DNA of 64,000 nucleotides, taken from assembly GCA_002238785.1 (NCBI GenBank), contig MPNA01000004.1:62001-126000 (forward strand). Direction: 5' to 3'. The translations under genes and the position numbers were made by a program. Below, piece by piece: positions 1 to 9,573 of this stretch. The DNA comes from a bacterium OM1 bin76. GTDB lineage: Bacteria; Actinomycetota; Acidimicrobiia; Spongiisociales; ZC4RG35. Position 1 is the first letter of the stretch; each line of letters starts with the position of its first letter. Below the pieces are notes generated by a model that did not search any database, was not told where the DNA came from, and was given only the letters and a program-made list of their open reading frames with translations.

Positions 1-24
1 CACTTTCTATGAAAAGGAGCGAGC

Positions 25-1242
25 ATGCTCAGGATCCGCAACAGGGGTCCTCTGGTACTCCTCGTCGCCCTCGCACTGGTTTTCACCGCATGTGCATCCG
101 ACGACGCTGACGACACTCCCGCAGCGACCGAGGCCCCGACCACCACTCAGGCGCCGGCCACCACGGCCGCTCCCACTACCGAAGCCCCCACCACCACCGC
201 GGCTCCGACCACGACTACCACCGAAGCCATGGTCGATATGACACCCGAGACGCCGAACATCAGGGTGATGCCGGCGACGCTTGCGCAGTTCCTGCCCCTC
301 TACGTCGCTCAGGAACAAGGCTTCTTCGCCCACTACGGGCTGGAGCCGGAGATTCTCGCCTTCGAGGGCGGCGCCGGCCGCGCCACCGAAGCGGCCTTGT
401 CAGGTGAAGCGCACATGGGCTACACGAGTTGGCCTTTGGCTTTCTCACTGGCCGAGCGCGGGCAGCAACTCAAATTCATCACCACGCATGCCTACTACGC
501 AGTAGTGGACGGCGTTGACTACAGCACGCATCGCCTGATCGTAACCGAAGACTCCCCGATCCAGACGGTCGCAGACCTCGAAGGCACCCGCATTGGTGTT
601 ATCGCCCGAGGGTCGAACGAAGAGGCATTCCTCACCTCGATCATGCTCCAGGTGGGGGTCGATCCGGACAGCGTCGAACTCATCGAAGCATTCTGGGGGG
701 CACACCCTGATCTCCTCACCTCCGGCGAGATCGATGTCGGCTACATGATCTACCCGTTCATCACCGGAATCATCCCTTATGGTCAGACCGAGGGGAACGG
801 CTTCCGCTCGATCGGTGACCCCTACATCGGCGGTGCGGACGGTATCCCGGAGATGCTGGGAGACCTCGGCGCCGGCATGTTCCCGATGGCGGCCTCGCCC
901 GAGTTCGTGGCGGAGAACCCCAACACCATCAGGGCATGGGCCCTTGCCATCCGCGACGCCTCCCAGTGGATCGTCGACAACCCGGCCGAGGCCCTGGACA
1001 TCTCCGTGGCCATCTCGGGCGTCCCGGCTGAGGCGCAGAGGAGCAACCCGCCGCACATGTACGTGACCTGGCCGGAGAACCTCGTCGATCAGATGGAGCG
1101 TGTTGCTGACATGATGGTCGAAGCGGACCTGCTCGGGGAAGGGCTGGACGTTGCAGCGTTCATCTCGGATCTGCCATTCACCGAAGAAGAGATGATCGAG
1201 AACGGTCGCTTCTTCCCCTGGGATCCAAGCCAGCTGCCGTAA
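25..1242 (+). CDS. ABC importer substrate-binding lipoprotein, NMT1/SsuA type
   Basis: Extracytoplasmic binding protein of a small-molecule importer, 405 aa. The N-terminus is a lipoprotein signal (RNR, a hydrophobic run, then FTAC) with the lipidated Cys at residue 23. A Thr/Ala/Pro-rich stalk follows to about residue 75, then a type 2 periplasmic-binding fold beginning NIRVMPATLAQF. The family (NMT1/THI5, SsuA, TauA) binds pyrimidines, sulfonates, riboflavin and similar small molecules; the ligand here is unknown. AAAAGGAG at 13-20 precedes the ATG at a normal distance. It heads a set with two permeases and an ATPase, followed by ring-opening enzymes, so a cyclic amide or pyrimidine-like ligand is an inference from context. 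Confidence 0.9.
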   Translation: MLRIRNRGPLVLLVALALVFTACASDDADDTPAATEAPTTTQAPATTAAPTTEAPTTTAAPTTTTTEAMVDMTPETPNIRVMPATLAQFLPLYVAQEQGFFAHYGLEPEILAFEGGAGRATEAALSGEAHMGYTSWPLAFSLAERGQQLKFITTHAYYAVVDGVDYSTHRLIVTEDSPIQTVADLEGTRIGVIARGSNEEAFLTSIMLQVGVDPDSVELIEAFWGAHPDLLTSGEIDVGYMIYPFITGIIPYGQTEGNGFRSIGDPYIGGADGIPEMLGDLGAGMFPMAASPEFVAENPNTIRAWALAIRDASQWIVDNPAEALDISVAISGVPAEAQRSNPPHMYVTWPENLVDQMERVADMMVEADLLGEGLDVAAFISDLPFTEEEMIENGRFFPWDPSQLP

Positions 1243-1263
1243 TCAACTTGATCGGGGGTTGAA

Positions 1264-2022
1264 GTGACAGGGCCCCTGCGGTTCCCTGGACTCACTGCCG
1301 TCGTCGTCATCCTCTCCGCGTGGGTGACGGCGACGGCTACCGGGTTTGTCAACTCAGAGTTCATCCCACCGCCCGACGAGGTCCTGCGGGCGGGTCTTGA
1401 TGACTGGGCGAATCTCGGACCCGCCACGCTCGAGAGCATGTGGACTGCGCTGGTCGGCTATGCGGTCGGATTCGCAGCGGCGGTGGTGGTCGGAATGGCC
1501 GTGGGCCGGTACGCCTCGGCCGATTCGTGGTTGAGCGGGCCGCTCGATTTCTTTCGCGCCATCCCGGCGGTGGCAGTGGTCCCCATGGCGCTATTGGTGC
1601 TGGCCGACTCGTTCCTGGTGGGTGCGTTCGCCGTGGCGTGGGGTTGTTTCTTCCTGGCCGTCATCAACGTAATCGCCGGCGTCAAACACATCCCGGACAC
1701 GTTGCAGGATGCCGCCCGCAGCTTCGGCGCCGGTGAGGTGAAGGTGCTCCGCAAGGTCGGAATACCCAGCCTGCTCCCCTATTTCCTATCAAGCCTGCGA
1801 CAGAACGTGTCGGTGGCGCTGATCGTCATCGTGGTTGCCGACATGGTCGTGGGGCTGTCGGGACTCGGGTTCTACATCCTCCGCACCCAGAGCAATGCTC
1901 TGTTCGGCCGGATGTACGCCTCCATCACCCTTATCGCCATCATCGGGTACGTGGCATTCCGCCTGCTTGAGGTGGCCCAGCGCAGGCTGTTCCCATGGTG
2001 GTCGGAGACATCGTTGGCATGA
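1264..2022 (+). CDS. ABC importer permease, SsuC type
   Basis: Inner-membrane permease of 252 aa with about six hydrophobic segments and a BPD_transp_1 fold. The cytoplasmic EAA-type loop that contacts the ATPase is visible as AARSFGAGEVKVLRKVGIP in the middle third. The start is GTG at 1264, 21 bases after the binding-protein stop. Its end overlaps the ATPase start as ATGA (2019-2022), which indicates translational coupling. It shares the unit with a second permease at 2813, so the transporter probably uses a heterodimeric membrane core rather than the usual single SsuC-like homodimer. Confidence 0.9.
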   Translation: MTGPLRFPGLTAVVVILSAWVTATATGFVNSEFIPPPDEVLRAGLDDWANLGPATLESMWTALVGYAVGFAAAVVVGMAVGRYASADSWLSGPLDFFRAIPAVAVVPMALLVLADSFLVGAFAVAWGCFFLAVINVIAGVKHIPDTLQDAARSFGAGEVKVLRKVGIPSLLPYFLSSLRQNVSVALIVIVVADMVVGLSGLGFYILRTQSNALFGRMYASITLIAIIGYVAFRLLEVAQRRLFPWWSETSLA

Positions 2023-2816
2023 CCGGCCCGAAGACCTCATCCAGCCCGGCCATCCACCTCAAGGGTGTGACCAAGCACTACGCCCAGCGCGGTCAGGACG
2101 AAGACCTCAAGATCATCGATGGCCTCGACCTTTCGTTTCGCCCGGGCGAGTTGGTGACGATCGTCGGGCCGTCCGGCTGCGGCAAATCGACGATCCTCAA
2201 GATGATCGACGGGTTGACCCCGTTGACCAGCGGGTCCATCAGCTTCGAACCCAGTTCGCCGAAGCCGCGAATCGGCTTCGTATTCCAGGACTATTCCAAC
2301 GCGCTGGCGCCGTGGAAGACCGTCCAAAAAAATGTCGAGTTCGGGCTGGAGATCGAGGGCGTCGCCTCGCGGACCGAGCGGGCCGAGGCGGCCGCCCATT
2401 ACATCGAGATGGTTGGTCTGCAGGGTTTCGAAAACTCCTATCCGCGCGAACTCTCCGGCGGGATGCAGCAGCGTGTCCAGTTGGCCCGGGTGCTCGCTTT
2501 CGAGCCCGACGTGCTGTTGATGGACGAGCCGTTCGGATCGCTCGACGCGCAGATCCGGCGCGTCATGCAAGAAGAGATCCGCAGGATCCTCGAGAGCCTT
2601 GACCGGACAGTGCTATTCGTCACTCACGACATCGAGGAGTCTCTGTATCTCGGCGACCGCACTGTGGTCCTCGATCACCGCCCGGCCCGGGTGCTCACCG
2701 ACTTCGAGCAAGGAGAGCGAACCTCCAGCTACGAGGACTTCGTCGCCTCGGACGAATTCCGGACGAGGTACAACGAGGTCTGGAGCCTCCTGCAACACCG
2801 AGGCAACCAGCCGTGA
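2019..2816 (+). CDS. ABC importer ATPase, SsuB type
   Basis: Nucleotide-binding subunit of 265 aa. Walker A is GPSGCGKST at residues 50-58, the Q-loop is FVFQDYSN, the signature is LSGGMQQRVQLAR, Walker B is VLLMDEPFGSLD, and the H-loop is FVTHDIEE. This is the normal architecture of nitrate/sulfonate/taurine-type ATPases. An in-frame ATG lies 24 bases upstream at 1995, but the ATG at 2019 forms an ATGA overlap with the permease stop and is preferred. The 3' end overlaps the next permease as GTGA at 2813-2816. It powers import for the binding protein at 25-1242. Confidence 0.93.
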   Translation: MTGPKTSSSPAIHLKGVTKHYAQRGQDEDLKIIDGLDLSFRPGELVTIVGPSGCGKSTILKMIDGLTPLTSGSISFEPSSPKPRIGFVFQDYSNALAPWKTVQKNVEFGLEIEGVASRTERAEAAAHYIEMVGLQGFENSYPRELSGGMQQRVQLARVLAFEPDVLLMDEPFGSLDAQIRRVMQEEIRRILESLDRTVLFVTHDIEESLYLGDRTVVLDHRPARVLTDFEQGERTSSYEDFVASDEFRTRYNEVWSLLQHRGNQP

Positions 2817-3595
2817 CCACGTCGGTGTGGATTCGCGGGCTGAAGACCGCCATCGTCCTTGCCGCCATCTTCGGGGTGTGGGAGTACGTGAGCCGCGCCG
2901 AGATGGTAAATCAATTCCTCTTCCCGCCGCCCACCCAGGTGTTCACCGACACCCTGACCGCCTTCACCGATCCCCCCTACCGATCGGGCGATGGTCTTCT
3001 GTTCCAGATTGGCAAGAGCGTGTACCGCGCAGTGGCGGGTTGGCTGATCGGGGTGGTCATCGGCGTCGCGTTCGGCGTGGTCGTCGAGTGGTGGAACAAG
3101 CCCGGCTCGGTGGCCATCTCGCTGCTCGAGTTCCTTCGGCCGATCCCGGTCATCCTCTTCCTGCCCGTCCTGGTGCTGGTGGTGGGAATCGGGGACCTGT
3201 CCCGCATCATCGTGATCGCCTGGGCTTCGTTCATCTTTGTGGCGATCAACACGATCTTCGGCGTTCGCACGGCCAAGCAGTCGCTGTTACCTGACGTGGT
3301 GAGAAGCTTTGGCGGAACCGAGACCCTGGTGCTGCGTCGCGCAGTGCTGGGCCTGGCGGTTCCCCAAATCGTGGCAGGCGCTCGCCAGGCGGTGGGTGTC
3401 GCACTGGTGCTCATGGTGGCGTCCGAACTGATCCTTTCCACCGACGGGCTCGGGTGGTTCATCCTGTTCATGCGCCGCAGCCTGTTCCCCGCCGAGATGT
3501 ACGGAGCCATCCTCATGGTCGGCGTCCTCGGCCTGATCTTCGGAACCCTGTTCCAACGCTTGCAAAAACGCATCCTCGCCCCCTACCTCGACTGA
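2813..3595 (+). CDS. ABC importer permease, SsuC type (second)
   Basis: Second BPD_transp_1-type permease of the same importer, 260 aa, with several hydrophobic helices. Its EAA-like loop reads VVRSFGGTETLVLRRAVLG. It starts at a GTG overlapping the ATPase stop (GTGA). It differs clearly in sequence from the permease at 1264, so it does not look like a recent duplicate, and the two probably pair as a heterodimer. An 18-base gap separates it from the first LLM oxidoreductase, where AAGGAGAG provides the next ribosome binding site. Confidence 0.9.
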   Translation: MTTSVWIRGLKTAIVLAAIFGVWEYVSRAEMVNQFLFPPPTQVFTDTLTAFTDPPYRSGDGLLFQIGKSVYRAVAGWLIGVVIGVAFGVVVEWWNKPGSVAISLLEFLRPIPVILFLPVLVLVVGIGDLSRIIVIAWASFIFVAINTIFGVRTAKQSLLPDVVRSFGGTETLVLRRAVLGLAVPQIVAGARQAVGVALVLMVASELILSTDGLGWFILFMRRSLFPAEMYGAILMVGVLGLIFGTLFQRLQKRILAPYLD

Positions 3596-3613
3596 CCCAA
3601 CCAAGGAGAGAAC

Positions 3614-4603
3614 ATGATCAAGACCGGCATCGGCCTTCTACAGAACACACCCCTCCCCGAAACCGTCCGGCTGACCAAGCGGGTGGAGGAACTCGGATAC
3701 GACTCGGTATGGTACGCCGAGCACAACTTCTCCCGCGACGGCGTCACCGCCTGTGCAGCCGCCGCGGCAGTCACCGAACGCGTCACCATCGGCCCAAGTG
3801 TTTGCCCGATCTTCACTCGCAGCCCGCTGTTGATGGCCACCACCTTCGCGGCACTCGACGAACTCTCCGGAGGCCGGTTCGTGGCTGGGATCGGCGCCGG
3901 GTCACGGGTGCTCATCAAGGCCCAAGGCATCGACTTCGTTAAGCCGCTGACGGCTCTTCGTGAGTACGTGGAGGCCTGCCGCGCAGTGTGGAACGCACAC
4001 GGGACACATTTCGACTACATGGGCGAGATGGTCCATCTCGAGAACGCCGAACTGGACTTCGAGCCGGTGCGTCGCGACCTTCCCGTTTGGCTGGGCCCGA
4101 CCGGCCCGCTGGCCTGCCAGTTGACTGGTGAGATCGCCGAGGGCGCATCACTCAACGCCTTCTTGAGCGTCGACTACGTCACCTGGGCGCTGGAGCACCT
4201 CAACAAGGGCGCCGAGAAGGCCGGCCGAACCGTCGACGACGTGGAGGTGGGGATGATGCTGGTGGCGGCCGTCGACGACTCCAAGGAGGCTGCCCGCGCC
4301 TTTCTGCGTCCGTTGCTCGCCCTCTACCTGGCTCGCCTTCCCGACATCACCAGGCGGACTTCGGTGTGGGGCCCTGACGGCGCCGGATGGAAGAAACTGG
4401 TGGCCGCCGTGGACGAGGGAGGCGGCGAGGGCGGCCAGCACCTCATCAGCGACGAGGTCATTGATGACCTCACCCTCAACGGCACCCGGGACGACTGTCT
4501 CGAGGGTATGCAGCGCTACATCGACGCCGGGATCGATCACCCGATCATCACGGTGATCGGCGACATCGAACGCGGCATCGAGGAACTGGCTCCGCAGACC
4601 TAG
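3614..4603 (+). CDS. LLM class flavin/F420-dependent oxidoreductase (1)
   Basis: Luciferase-like TIM-barrel oxidoreductase of 329 aa. The N-terminal strand and helix (TGIGLLQNTP, then LGYDSVWYAEHNF) and the FVAGIGAGSR segment are typical of the MerR/F420-dependent clade. Such enzymes use FMNH2 or reduced F420 for monooxygenation or hydride transfer; the cofactor cannot be decided here. It lies directly after the importer and 12 bases before an amidohydrolase, so it probably performs an early oxidation or reduction of the imported compound. Two further LLM genes are in this window (5863 and 22013). Confidence 0.88.
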   Translation: MIKTGIGLLQNTPLPETVRLTKRVEELGYDSVWYAEHNFSRDGVTACAAAAAVTERVTIGPSVCPIFTRSPLLMATTFAALDELSGGRFVAGIGAGSRVLIKAQGIDFVKPLTALREYVEACRAVWNAHGTHFDYMGEMVHLENAELDFEPVRRDLPVWLGPTGPLACQLTGEIAEGASLNAFLSVDYVTWALEHLNKGAEKAGRTVDDVEVGMMLVAAVDDSKEAARAFLRPLLALYLARLPDITRRTSVWGPDGAGWKKLVAAVDEGGGEGGQHLISDEVIDDLTLNGTRDDCLEGMQRYIDAGIDHPIITVIGDIERGIEELAPQT

Positions 4604-4615
4604 AGGGAGAAGCAC

Positions 4616-5866
4616 ATGAGCACCACAGCAATCACCAATGCGTCCATTTTCGACGGCACCGGCGCCCCGCCTTACGGTCCGGCGGGCCTGGTCATCGAGG
4701 ACGACCGCATCACGGCCATCGGCGCCGACGTGGACATTCCCCTCGAGGCCGAGATTATCGACGCGGCCGGGGCGCATGTGCTGCCGGGCCTCATCGACGC
4801 ACACCTCCACCTGTTCGGCATCCAGGGTTACGACTTTCTCTCCTGGGCCATGGAATCACCCATGCTCCATGCCATCCGCTCGGCGATTGAGGTCCAAGAG
4901 ATTCTCGGCGCGGGCTACACGCTCATCCGGGACTGCGGGAGCGACAACAGTCTGCAGGTCAAGAAAGCCATCGACGAAGGCAAAGTCAACGGCCCCCGCA
5001 TGCGGGCGGTGGGCCGGTTCATTGCCGAGACCGGCGGCATCCCCGACCTGCCGTTCATCCGCCTGGAATGGATGCAGGGCCCCGAGCCGCCCGGCTTCGT
5101 CCGCTTGGCCGATGGCGTCGCCGAGGTGGCCAAGGTGGCCCGGGAGCAGATCCGCGGCGGCGCCACCGACATCAAGATGGGGGTGACCGGCGGCATCGAT
5201 CCGTCGTTCATTCGCGCCGAGTCGGCATGGACCGGCGCCGAGATCGAGGCCGCGGCGCATGTGGCTCATAACGTGGGGGCTCTCCTGTCCTGCCACAGCA
5301 ACACACTCATCGGGGAGTCGTGTATCGGCATGCAGCGCGCCATCGGGGCAGGAGCGGATTCGATCGAGCACGGCTACTGGATCGATGACGAGACTCTGGA
5401 GATGATGGCCAGTCACGGAGTCACCTGGAATCCGAACGTGGGATACCTGGCGCGGGCGGTGGAACGGGCCGACGACCTGGATCTCAACCCGGTGTATGTG
5501 GAGCGCTGCAAGATGGCGCTCGACTCCTACGCCGATACCCTGCCTCGCTCGCAGTCGATCGGCGTGAAGAGAGCCATCGGCTCCGACTTCTTGGGCACGC
5601 CAGCCGATCCCCATGGCGAGGAGGCCTACGAACTGGAGGTCCAGACCCGCCTGGGTCTTTCGAACATGGACGCCCTGGTTACGGCGACCAGGGGCAACGC
5701 CGAATTCTTCCGGATCGACGATGACTTCGGCACACTTGAGGTGGGAAAGGTCGCCGATCTCTTCATCATCGACGGCAACCCGCTCGATGATGTCCGCATC
5801 CTCCAGGAGCGTCACCGGATCAAGCGGGTCATGATCGGGGGTGAAACTCGCATCACCAGGCCATGA
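4616..5866 (+). CDS. amidohydrolase family protein, imidazolonepropionase/prolidase-like
   Basis: Metal-dependent hydrolase of the amidohydrolase superfamily, 416 aa. Metal and active-site motifs are visible: DAHLHL (HxH on strand 1), the presumed bridging lysine in TDIKMGVTGG, the His of LLSCHSNT, the His of SIEHGYW and the Asp of AIGSDFLG. The composite-domain end reads LEVGKVADLFIIDGNPL. Relatives split cyclic amides, imides or dipeptides. AGGGAGAAG precedes the ATG. The 3' end overlaps the next LLM gene by ATGA, so the two are probably co-translated. Confidence 0.88.
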   Translation: MSTTAITNASIFDGTGAPPYGPAGLVIEDDRITAIGADVDIPLEAEIIDAAGAHVLPGLIDAHLHLFGIQGYDFLSWAMESPMLHAIRSAIEVQEILGAGYTLIRDCGSDNSLQVKKAIDEGKVNGPRMRAVGRFIAETGGIPDLPFIRLEWMQGPEPPGFVRLADGVAEVAKVAREQIRGGATDIKMGVTGGIDPSFIRAESAWTGAEIEAAAHVAHNVGALLSCHSNTLIGESCIGMQRAIGAGADSIEHGYWIDDETLEMMASHGVTWNPNVGYLARAVERADDLDLNPVYVERCKMALDSYADTLPRSQSIGVKRAIGSDFLGTPADPHGEEAYELEVQTRLGLSNMDALVTATRGNAEFFRIDDDFGTLEVGKVADLFIIDGNPLDDVRILQERHRIKRVMIGGETRITRP

Positions 5867-6867
5867 CCGCCCGATCCGCCCCAAGCTTCGACATCGGCCT
5901 GGACAATGGCCGCACGGTGAAGGAGATCGTCGAGGTGGCCCAAGCGACCGAGCATGCCGGGTTCGAAACGATCTGGATCGCCGAGCAGCACTTTCGGAGG
6001 GGCGTCTTCACCATCGCCGCCGCAGTCGCCGAGTCCACCTCCTCGGTGGGGATCGGTTTCGGCGTCCTGAGTCCCTTCATCCGTCACCCGGCGTCAGTGA
6101 CTATGGAATTGACATCCCTTACCGAACGATACGGCGACCGGTTCAAGCTGGGATACGGGGTGGCCCACCATGGCTCATCCCGACTGGGAACCATTCCCGC
6201 CAACCAGGTGACCGGCCTGCGAGACGCCGCCATTGCCACCCGCACCCTCCTGGGCGGGGGAACCGCCTACCAGGGAGCGCAGCTCGCTTCCCGGCCGCCG
6301 CCCGTCCCGATGTACCTGGGATCGATGGGTCCTCAGTCTCTTCGGATGTCGGCCGCCCACTACGACGGGGCTCTCCTGGGGGTGATGTGTTCACCGACTT
6401 TCATCGCATCAAGAGCCGAACTGATCGACGCGGCGCTGGCCAGAGCCGGCCGATCGAGGGACGAATACCAGTTGGGCGCACTGGTACTCACCGGCGTGGC
6501 GGACAGCCCCAGCCAGGCCAGGGACGCGGTGCGGCCGTCCGTGGCGTACTACCTGGCGGAGATTCCTGACGTCTCGCCGCGCCTGGCCGGAACAGATGTT
6601 TCGCGAGACGATCTCCTAGCGGTCCGCGCCCAGATTCTGGAGGCGAAAGCCACCGACGGCGTCGAGGCGGCTTCGGCCCTCCTCCCCGACGATCTGGTCG
6701 ACCGGCTGGCGGTCGCCGGCACTGCGGACGATGTGGCGCAACGTCTGGCCCGCCTCGCAGATGCGGGCCTTGACAGGGTCGTGGCTCACCACGCGCTCGA
6801 CTCCGAAGCGGTGGCTGCACTGGGCGCCGCCCTGGCCGACCGAGCAAAGGCGCCTGCACATGGTTGA
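5863..6867 (+). CDS. LLM class flavin/F420-dependent oxidoreductase (2)
   Basis: Second luciferase-like oxidoreductase of the block, 334 aa, starting at an ATGA overlap with the amidohydrolase. Family features are GFETIWIAEQHF, an FKLGYGVAHHG segment in place of the more usual GLGAG loop, and MYLGSMGPQSLRMSA before the second half of the barrel. Similarity to the protein at 3614 is only family-level, so it probably acts on a different intermediate. The 3' end overlaps the CoA-ligase start. Confidence 0.87.
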   Translation: MTARSAPSFDIGLDNGRTVKEIVEVAQATEHAGFETIWIAEQHFRRGVFTIAAAVAESTSSVGIGFGVLSPFIRHPASVTMELTSLTERYGDRFKLGYGVAHHGSSRLGTIPANQVTGLRDAAIATRTLLGGGTAYQGAQLASRPPPVPMYLGSMGPQSLRMSAAHYDGALLGVMCSPTFIASRAELIDAALARAGRSRDEYQLGALVLTGVADSPSQARDAVRPSVAYYLAEIPDVSPRLAGTDVSRDDLLAVRAQILEAKATDGVEAASALLPDDLVDRLAVAGTADDVAQRLARLADAGLDRVVAHHALDSEAVAALGAALADRAKAPAHG

Positions 6868-8194
6868 GTTCGGCGCAGCAATCGAGGGCTTGGCGGCGGC
6901 CGAGATCCGAGCGATCCAGAACGAGCGTCTCGCCAAGCAACTCTCCTACCTGTGGGCAAGGTCGCCCTTCTACCAGGACAAGCTGAGCAGCGCCGGCCTG
7001 GGCCCCGACTCGGTGAGATCGGTCGAGGATTTGACCGCGGTCCCCTTCACTATCAAGGACGACATTCGCAAATCCCTGGCGGCGAGCCCACCGCTGGGAA
7101 ACCACCTGGCCGCCCAACCGAGCGACATCGTCCAATTCCAGGCATCGACCGGGACAACTGGACGACCGTCGTATGTCGGGCTCACCGCCCACGACCGGGA
7201 CAACTGGGCAGAGATCACCCGCCGGACATTCTGGGCCCATGGCTTTCGCCCGGGTGAACGGGTACTGCAGGCGCTGGGGATGTCCCGCTGCTGGGTGGGT
7301 GGCGTGCCGGTGATACAGGGTCTGGAAGCCCTGGGAGCGGCCTGCATCCCGGCCGGCGCCGAACCGGGAACCACCTGGCTGCTCCACACCATCGCAGACC
7401 TGAACCCGACAGGGCTGGTCGCCACCCCCAACTTCGCGGTCTACCTCGGAAACCAGGCCAAGGAGGTGTTGGGCGTCAACGCGCACCAGTTGCCGATCGA
7501 GAGGATCTACGTTGGCGGCGAACCGGGAGGCGGCATACCGGAATTCCGCCGACACGCCGAGGCTCTGTGGGGAGCACAGATGCGGGAGGTGATGGGTGGC
7601 ACCGACCTATCGCCGGTCATGTGGGCGGAGTGTGAAGATCAAAGCGGCATGCACTTCGTTGCTCCCGAGTTGATCTATTGGGAGATTGTCGACAACGCCG
7701 GTGATCCCGTGGAAATCACCACGGGAGCTACGGGAGAGTTGGTGTACTCGCATCTCGACCGCCAGGCGACCCCCGTGCTGCGCTTCCGGCACAGCGACAT
7801 GATCGAGGTGCTCGACACCGAGTGCCGATGCGGACGGACAAGCCCCAAGATCAAGTGTTACGGGCGCACCGACGACCTCATGATCATCAAAGGGGTCAAC
7901 TTCTACCCCACCGCCTTACAGGACATCGTCATGGGCATGCGACCAGCCACCAGTGGGTCCGTTCGGATCCTCAAGCATCAGCCCGAGTACACGTGGCCCG
8001 GCCCGCTCCATATCCGGGTTGAACGGGGCGAGGCACGTTCCCCCGAAGCAGACGGGGAACTTGCCTCCAAGCTGACCCAGGCCATCTCCGACCTGTGCAG
8101 GGTCAGGGCAACGGTCGAGGTCGTATCCTTCGGCACATATCCCTCACCGGGACGCGAAAAGGTCCGGCTCATCGAGAAAATGTACGAGACATGA
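6860..8194 (+). CDS. phenylacetate-CoA ligase-like AMP-binding enzyme
   Basis: Adenylate-forming acid:CoA ligase of the PaaK type, 444 aa. The ATP-binding loop is ASTGTTGRPS near residues 95-104, and the C-terminal hinge is YGRTDDLMIIKGVNFYP, typical of PaaK. It would activate a small, perhaps aromatic or heterocyclic, carboxylate as the acyl-CoA. An upstream in-frame start exists deep inside the previous gene, but the ATG at 6860 overlaps its stop by 8 bases and gives the family N-terminus. The 3' end makes an ATGA overlap with the next hydantoinase gene. Confidence 0.9.
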   Translation: MVEFGAAIEGLAAAEIRAIQNERLAKQLSYLWARSPFYQDKLSSAGLGPDSVRSVEDLTAVPFTIKDDIRKSLAASPPLGNHLAAQPSDIVQFQASTGTTGRPSYVGLTAHDRDNWAEITRRTFWAHGFRPGERVLQALGMSRCWVGGVPVIQGLEALGAACIPAGAEPGTTWLLHTIADLNPTGLVATPNFAVYLGNQAKEVLGVNAHQLPIERIYVGGEPGGGIPEFRRHAEALWGAQMREVMGGTDLSPVMWAECEDQSGMHFVAPELIYWEIVDNAGDPVEITTGATGELVYSHLDRQATPVLRFRHSDMIEVLDTECRCGRTSPKIKCYGRTDDLMIIKGVNFYPTALQDIVMGMRPATSGSVRILKHQPEYTWPGPLHIRVERGEARSPEADGELASKLTQAISDLCRVRATVEVVSFGTYPSPGREKVRLIEKMYET

Positions 8195-9573
8195 CATCAC
8201 TCACAATCAAAGATGCCACCCTGGTCAGCCCCGCCGGCAGGACCAGAGCCACGGTTCATTGCAGCGATGGCGCCATCCAGGCTCTTCTTCCTCCTACCGA
8301 CGCGCCCTCCGCCGACCGGGTCATCAATGCGGATGGCGCCTACGTACTGCCCGGGGCCATCGATGCACACGTCCATCTCGGTGTCATCCTGCCGTTTGCC
8401 GACTCGTGCCGGGAGGAGAGCGCCGCAGCCGTGACCGGGGGGGTGACAACCATGTGGCACTACCTGCTATCCCCCGGTTCCTTCAAGGACAACCACCAAC
8501 AACACCTCTCCGAAATCGAGGAGCACAGCATCGTGGACGTGGGCTTTCACGGTCTGGTAACGAACGCTCAGCAGGTCGCCGAGATCCCCGAGACGGTCGA
8601 CGAATTGCGCCTGACCTCCTACAAGTTCCACATGGCGATGAAGGGACCCGAAGCCGCCTACGGGATCAGGGGCCTCGACGACGGACTGATCTTCGAGGGC
8701 ATGCGCCAGGTGGCCTCCCGCCCGGGGGTGATGGCGCTGATCCATGCCGAGAACATTGACGTGATCCTTCACAACCGAGAACTGGCGATCGCAGCCGACC
8801 CGGACGCCACCGACACCGCCTCCTGGAGCAGGCACCGCCCACACTTCACCGAAGAGGAAGCGATCATCCGCTCATCGATTTTCGCGGAGAACGCCGGCGC
8901 ACCGCTATGTGTGATTCATACCAGCGTGGGCCGCGGCCCCGAGTTGATCCGCGCCGCCCGCGACCGCTACCCGCGGCTCTACATGGAGACCTGCCCGCAG
9001 TACCTGGTGCTCGACATGGACATGCCGCTCGGCACTTGGGGCAAGGTAAACCCGCCGCTTCGGACGAAGGCGGATCAGGAATTGCTGTGGGCTGGCCTGG
9101 CGGATGGAACTTTGGACTGGATGGGATCCGACCACTGCGACTATGACCTGCCAACCCGCCAGGGCAACATCTGGGACGTCGGTCCCGGTCTCCCCGGCGG
9201 CATGACCATGATCCTCCCCGTCCTGTTGTCCGAGGGCGTCAACAAGGGCCGTCTGACGCTGGAACGCGTCGTCGAACTGACCTCAGCGAATTTCGCCCGG
9301 CTCATCGGGGCGTCGCCGCGCAAGGGCACGATCGCAGTCGGCAGTGACGCCGACCTGGTGATGGTCGACCTCGACCACGAAGTCACCATCGACGCCGACA
9401 TGCTCAACGGACACTCGGACTACACACCATTCGAAGGCATGGTCCTGCGCGGTTGGCCCCGGATGACGATCGCCGGCGGCGAGGTGTTGTACGAGGACGG
9501 CGAGGTCGATCGGGATACCACCCACCGCGGCACTCTCATCACCGTTCCACCCGACAAGATGCCGGTGCTCTGA
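8191..9573 (+). CDS. dihydropyrimidinase/hydantoinase-like amidohydrolase (1)
   Basis: Cyclic-amide hydrolase of 460 aa. Binuclear-metal ligands are visible: H60 and H62 in DAHVHLG, the carboxylated lysine K145 in TSYKFHMAMKG, H185 in HAEN, H243 in CVIHTS and D314 in GSDHCDYD. This is the full D-hydantoinase/dihydropyrimidinase set, so it should be an active ring opener of hydantoins, dihydropyrimidines or other cyclic ureides and amides. The ATG at 8191 overlaps the ligase stop (ATGA). The ring substrate is unknown. A second hydantoinase-like gene lies at 13674. Confidence 0.9.
   Translation: MTSLTIKDATLVSPAGRTRATVHCSDGAIQALLPPTDAPSADRVINADGAYVLPGAIDAHVHLGVILPFADSCREESAAAVTGGVTTMWHYLLSPGSFKDNHQQHLSEIEEHSIVDVGFHGLVTNAQQVAEIPETVDELRLTSYKFHMAMKGPEAAYGIRGLDDGLIFEGMRQVASRPGVMALIHAENIDVILHNRELAIAADPDATDTASWSRHRPHFTEEEAIIRSSIFAENAGAPLCVIHTSVGRGPELIRAARDRYPRLYMETCPQYLVLDMDMPLGTWGKVNPPLRTKADQELLWAGLADGTLDWMGSDHCDYDLPTRQGNIWDVGPGLPGGMTMILPVLLSEGVNKGRLTLERVVELTSANFARLIGASPRKGTIAVGSDADLVMVDLDHEVTIDADMLNGHSDYTPFEGMVLRGWPRMTIAGGEVLYEDGEVDRDTTHRGTLITVPPDKMPVL

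Noticed and set aside
4856-5884. Minus-strand frame of 342 codons opposite the first amidohydrolase
   Set aside because: Antisense shadow; the plus strand encodes an enzyme with complete metal ligands.
6488-7555. Minus-strand frame of 355 codons across LLM 2 and the CoA ligase
   Set aside because: Antisense shadow in high-GC DNA; spans two well-supported coupled genes.
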